From assembly GCA_023333565.1 (NCBI GenBank), contig JAJKFH010000374.1:3162001-3226000 (forward strand): DNA of 64,000 bases, read 5' to 3'. The DNA is from Puffinus mauretanicus. Lineage: Eukaryota; Chordata; Aves; Procellariiformes; Procellariidae. Shown here one piece after another: positions 60,701 through 64,000 of this stretch. Each line of letters starts with the position of its first letter. Position 1 is the stretch's first letter. The translations under genes and the position numbers were made by a program. Under the pieces are notes generated by a model. It did not search any database. It saw nothing but the letters and a program-made list of their open reading frames with translations, and was not told the DNA's origin.

Positions 60701-63700
60701 AGGATCTGCAAACTTTTCTAGTAAACAGTTTCACCCATAGCATGAAGAGCAGCGTCACATTTGGCCTGTCACTGGTCACCTCAGCAGAAGGCCAGGACTG
60801 GCCTGACCGCAGGGGCTAGGCACCCCCAGGGGTCAGGAGCAGGGGGTACAGGTCATACCCCTGCACTTAGAGCCCTCGGGAGAGCTACGGCAGCAGCTTA
60901 AAGTGAAACACAATGCACTAGTTTTGCTTTTTTGACCATGGAGACTGCAGGCTGCTTCTCGGCACCTTGTTTCCTGCGCTGTCTCACAACAGGTTATCTT
61001 GCAGCAATAATCTGAGGCCCTGGCAGGAGCAGGGTTTCAACACCAGCATTGTTTTTGATCTGAAGCTCCTTTGACTCCTTTTCGTTATGTTTTCAGGTTT
61101 ATAGCCACAGAGTCTACAACTTCCTCTAGACAAACAGAAAGCTGAAACTCTAAAGTGTTCCGTGACTCCAGCAGCTGGGGACTTGCGGAAGTGACGAACA
61201 GTGACAAGGTTTGCAATGACGTTTCATAATAAAATTGTGAGAGGCAGTATGAGCCGTGCTCTTGCACAGCTCCGGTTTGGCCAGCGCATGTGTGCTATGC
61301 TTGCCCCGTGAGGTCCCAAACGACAGCAGCACGTCCAGGCTCGGAAATGATGTGGTCCGTTTTACCTGAGGAGAGGGGACGGCAGTGACGAGGCTGTACA
61401 TAATGCAGGCTTTCTGGATGGCAGGCCGAACGACGGAGCAGACAGATGGCACCTGCAATGGGAGGCAGCAGAAGAACACAACGTCTGCCCAGGCCACCAG
61501 CTGAGCATTGTTGTAAAAGCATGCAAGCCCCTGCTTCTGCAAGTCTGCTGCAATAAGCAAGGAGAAAGGGACTCGAGAGCCCACAGAACCAGCACAGATG
61601 ACCGACCAGCACCTCTGAGCACTGGCAGCGCAGTTACCTGTGCTCTGCCACATGCCGGTGAAACACAAACCACTGCTCCCAGGCTGGGACCGCTGGCTGC
61701 CTGCCCCAAGTGGCATGGAGGGACTTTGGCTGCTGCCCATCACTGTTCCTACATAGCAAAGGGCAGCCGCAGAGTGACACAGGGCAGGCAGCGTCTCTGC
61801 CAGGAATAAACATGCAGAGAGCTCAGCTGCCTCAGCTGCCTGGCCCCAGTTCACTCAAGCTGATTTAAAGCCTTTAGCTGAAACCGCCAAGCCTTGGGAT
61901 CTGGCTAGTTTTCAAGATCTATAAAAAGCCATTTAATAATCCCTGCTTCCTCTCTGCCCTGAGATGATTAGAAAGAGGATTTTATTGTTCCAAGCATCTC
62001 CCTGGAGGACCATTCTCCCCACTTGTCTTGTTTTATGTAAGAGTTTACAGGGCAGTTGACAGTTTGTATGCAAACAGTTGCTGTAATGGTGCAGGCTGAT
62101 CTCCTCTCCTGGCTGGGCGATCAGAGCCCAGCAAGAAGCTTGTCTGCTACAACTGACCCTGCAGCCATGAAACAAGCAGAGGCATGTCCCCATTTCAGCA
62201 CTGCCGCTCATGTGGGGAGATGTTTTCTCTGTGGGTGAATATTTAACAACCTGGAGTATCAGTAACTGACCAGGCAAATGACAAGGAGAATTTCGAAGAG
62301 CCACAAAAATGGGGGGGGACTAAACTAAAACGGGCCTTAAACTAGCCAGTGTTCAAAGAACAGCGTTAATGTCTCCACCACACTCAGATGGGACTGGTAA
62401 AAAAAGCAAACAACTAAATTAATGTTTGGTGGACAGTGGGTTGCCAACCAAATAAAGATCTTTTCTACCACAGCATCCTCTGCTTCCCAATAAAAAAACT
62501 GGAGTTTCCATACCTTCAATATTTTTGGCAGAAAAACATTATTTAGTGAGTTCTGTCTGAAGTGCTATGAAAAAAGTGCAGTTAAAAGTCCCACTTCCAG
62601 GCCCAGGCTGGGGAATACTTACCCAGGCTCTCAGGGCGCCTGGTGGAAACATGGATACTGGAGTGCGGAGCCCAGCTCAGCATCAGGAGCACTTGGGCCA
62701 GATGCTTAGCAAGGTGGCCCTCACCGATAATCCCAACCTTCAGGCCATGGCTGTCCCCCAAGGAAGTCGGCAAGCCCTTCTAAGTCCTTCTCTGCCTAGG
62801 GAAGCAGAGAAGCTGGAATCAGCCCAGCATGAGCCGTGGTTTCCCCAGACCACATGCGGTCCTACCCTTGCAGGAAGGGTCCCATGCCACGTGTCCAGAT
62901 AGCACATCCCAACCCCACTCCTTGCATCCAGCCCACCTCATGCCCCTGCTCTCCAATGGGATGCCAGAGAGGCAGAGGCTGATGGCTGCAGCCTGGCATG
63001 CACAGCATCTGTGGGGCTCGGGGCTAGACCTCAGGGAGCATGGTGTCCCCATCCCAAAACACACCACCCATGCTGAGGCTAACTGGCTGCTAACTGTAAA
63101 GCAGCTCAGCAATTAAGAGCTGATACCTGGCAGACACATCAACCCACATGATGGCCAAGCTCAGGGACAAGTCAGCATGAAGAGGATAGACTAGTGACAG
63201 CAGAGGTTGCTGCTGAGAAGGGACATGGGACAGCACATGCTAGTGGAGGACGTTTGGCTCATTATAAATCATATCGACTAGTGGCAGGAGGAACAAGTCA
63301 CAAGCATTGGGCACTACAAGGTTTCTGGGATGAAACCCCAATTTGGTGCTAGAGACAATCTCCATTCCCTGGTTTTGTCAGGGGAAAACTAGTCCAAATG
63401 ATTTAAGACTGACTGACAGTGAGTTTATACAAACTTATTTGGTTCAGTAACCAACAAGTGTGGGTATAAAGAGTAGGTGAGTTTTTAACCATGCAGAACT
63501 AGATAAAAAGCTAACAAACTGTAGCATTGTGTAGGAATACCTATATAATGCTTAACTTCACACAGAGATGGTGTGAACCACACAAGAAACTCCCTATAGA
63601 GACCAGTCACCTTCCCCAGTCCTCCCTGTGACACGTTCATGCTGTTTAGACCGACACCAGGATGACCAGTGACGTGCCTGTGTCACGTTTTAGCTCAGTA

Positions 63701-63965
63701 AAGATGCAGTAATTTGGGAAAAGCTTGGCATGTCAAAGTTTCTCCCTGACATGACTATGTCACCCAGCCAGCACATTTTACCAGCAGTGAGGAGCTCGCT
63801 TCCACCTTACCTGAGGTCATGGAGAAGTTTGTGGAAGAAGGTGGCATGGGCACACATGTTCACTGCCAGCCCCTTGCGGCGCCTTGTCAGATACACGAAG
63901 GCCTCCTCACCTTCTACTGCTTCATCAGCCTGAGAAGACTTGAAAGGCTCTGTAATGTCCCACAT
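57791..63965 (-). CDS. NOXRED1: NOXRED1, NADP-dependent oxidoreductase domain protein (6 exons seen; one junction irregular)
   Basis: Predicted oxidoreductase related to pyrroline-5-carboxylate reductases; substrate unknown. Exons, in transcript order: 63811-63965, 62623-62750, 61366-61547, 59810-59954 (or 59961), 58712-58934, 57791-58070. The start gives [11 protein letters not shown] and ends exon 1 with [17 protein letters not shown]. The nucleotide-binding motif is [19 protein letters not shown], a G-x-G-x-x-A/G Rossmann loop. [17 protein letters not shown] follows, then [20 protein letters not shown], and the C-terminal part includes [16 protein letters not shown] and [19 protein letters not shown]. 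With the 59954 acceptor the total is 1113 nt, 370 aa (human about 359). The stronger acceptor at 59961 leaves the frame shifted by one. The exon-2 acceptor is also uncertain: 62779 is an alternative but would need a further exon upstream. The 5' UTR starts at or beyond 64000. Confidence 0.85.
59830..60130. promoter_or_regulatory. Small CpG-rich island over NOXRED1 exon 4
   Basis: A GC-rich, CpG-dense block of about 300 bp covers most of NOXRED1 exon 59810-59961 and the intron upstream of it, far from the gene's own start. On the plus strand it includes an open frame of 64 codons from an ATG at 59983 ([16 protein letters not shown]) and a 12-bp direct repeat (cggcgcccggag). It could be an internal or antisense promoter, or only a GC-rich exon. 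Confidence 0.4.
60377..60400. repeat. Poly(A) run of 24
   Basis: Uninterrupted 24-A tract in a NOXRED1 intron. No retro-element body was recognised next to it. Confidence 0.9.
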
Positions 63966-64000
63966 CTTGGCCCAGAAGGACAAGCATCAGCAGCGAGGAT

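Noticed and set aside
61150..61854. 234-codon minus-strand open frame as a separate gene
   Set aside because: Only 61366-61547 is coding, as a NOXRED1 exon with clear splice sites; the rest is intron read-through.

Overview
The window is vertebrate nuclear DNA, most likely from a bird. Its genes are multi-exon with GT-AG introns, their 5' ends lie in CpG-rich sequence, and the order of recognised genes (POMT2, GSTZ1, TMED8, SAMD15, NOXRED1) is the one I know from human chromosome 14q24.3. The bird assignment rests on a solo endogenous-retrovirus LTR of a type I associate with bird genomes (12261-12838), a short CR1-like LINE tail near 51.2 kb, and compact introns.

Layout from left to right. 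POMT2 (minus) runs off the left edge; 14 coding exons are visible between 288 and 19356. It is head-to-head with GSTZ1 (plus, 9 exons, 19559-28699), with 202 bp of GC-rich sequence between the start codons. GSTZ1 converges on a kelch-repeat gene (minus, 12 exons plus one possible micro-exon, 30017-38126) that I cannot name and do not recall at this place in mammals. After a stretch with no coding sequence and a probable long 3' UTR comes TMED8 (minus, 6 exons, 45791-52977). TMED8 is head-to-head with SAMD15 (plus, 3 exons, 53371-56456) across a CpG-rich promoter holding a CCAAT box and a near-perfect RFX X-box. SAMD15 converges on NOXRED1 (minus, 6 exons seen, 57791-63965), whose 5' UTR reaches the right edge.

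Exon boundaries were chosen by hand from GT-AG signals, reading-frame phase and family similarity recalled from memory. All junctions are in phase in GSTZ1, TMED8, SAMD15 and the visible part of POMT2, and their lengths agree with the known proteins, except that SAMD15 is much shorter than the human protein. NOXRED1 has one junction that is out of phase unless an acceptor 7 nt downstream is used.

The genes do not form one pathway: O-mannosylation in the ER (POMT2), tyrosine catabolism (GSTZ1), a GOLD-domain trafficking protein (TMED8), a SAM-domain protein (SAMD15), and a predicted NADP-dependent oxidoreductase (NOXRED1). The least explained parts are the kelch gene and a series of protein-like but broken reading frames antisense in SAMD15 intron 2 (about 54830-56064).
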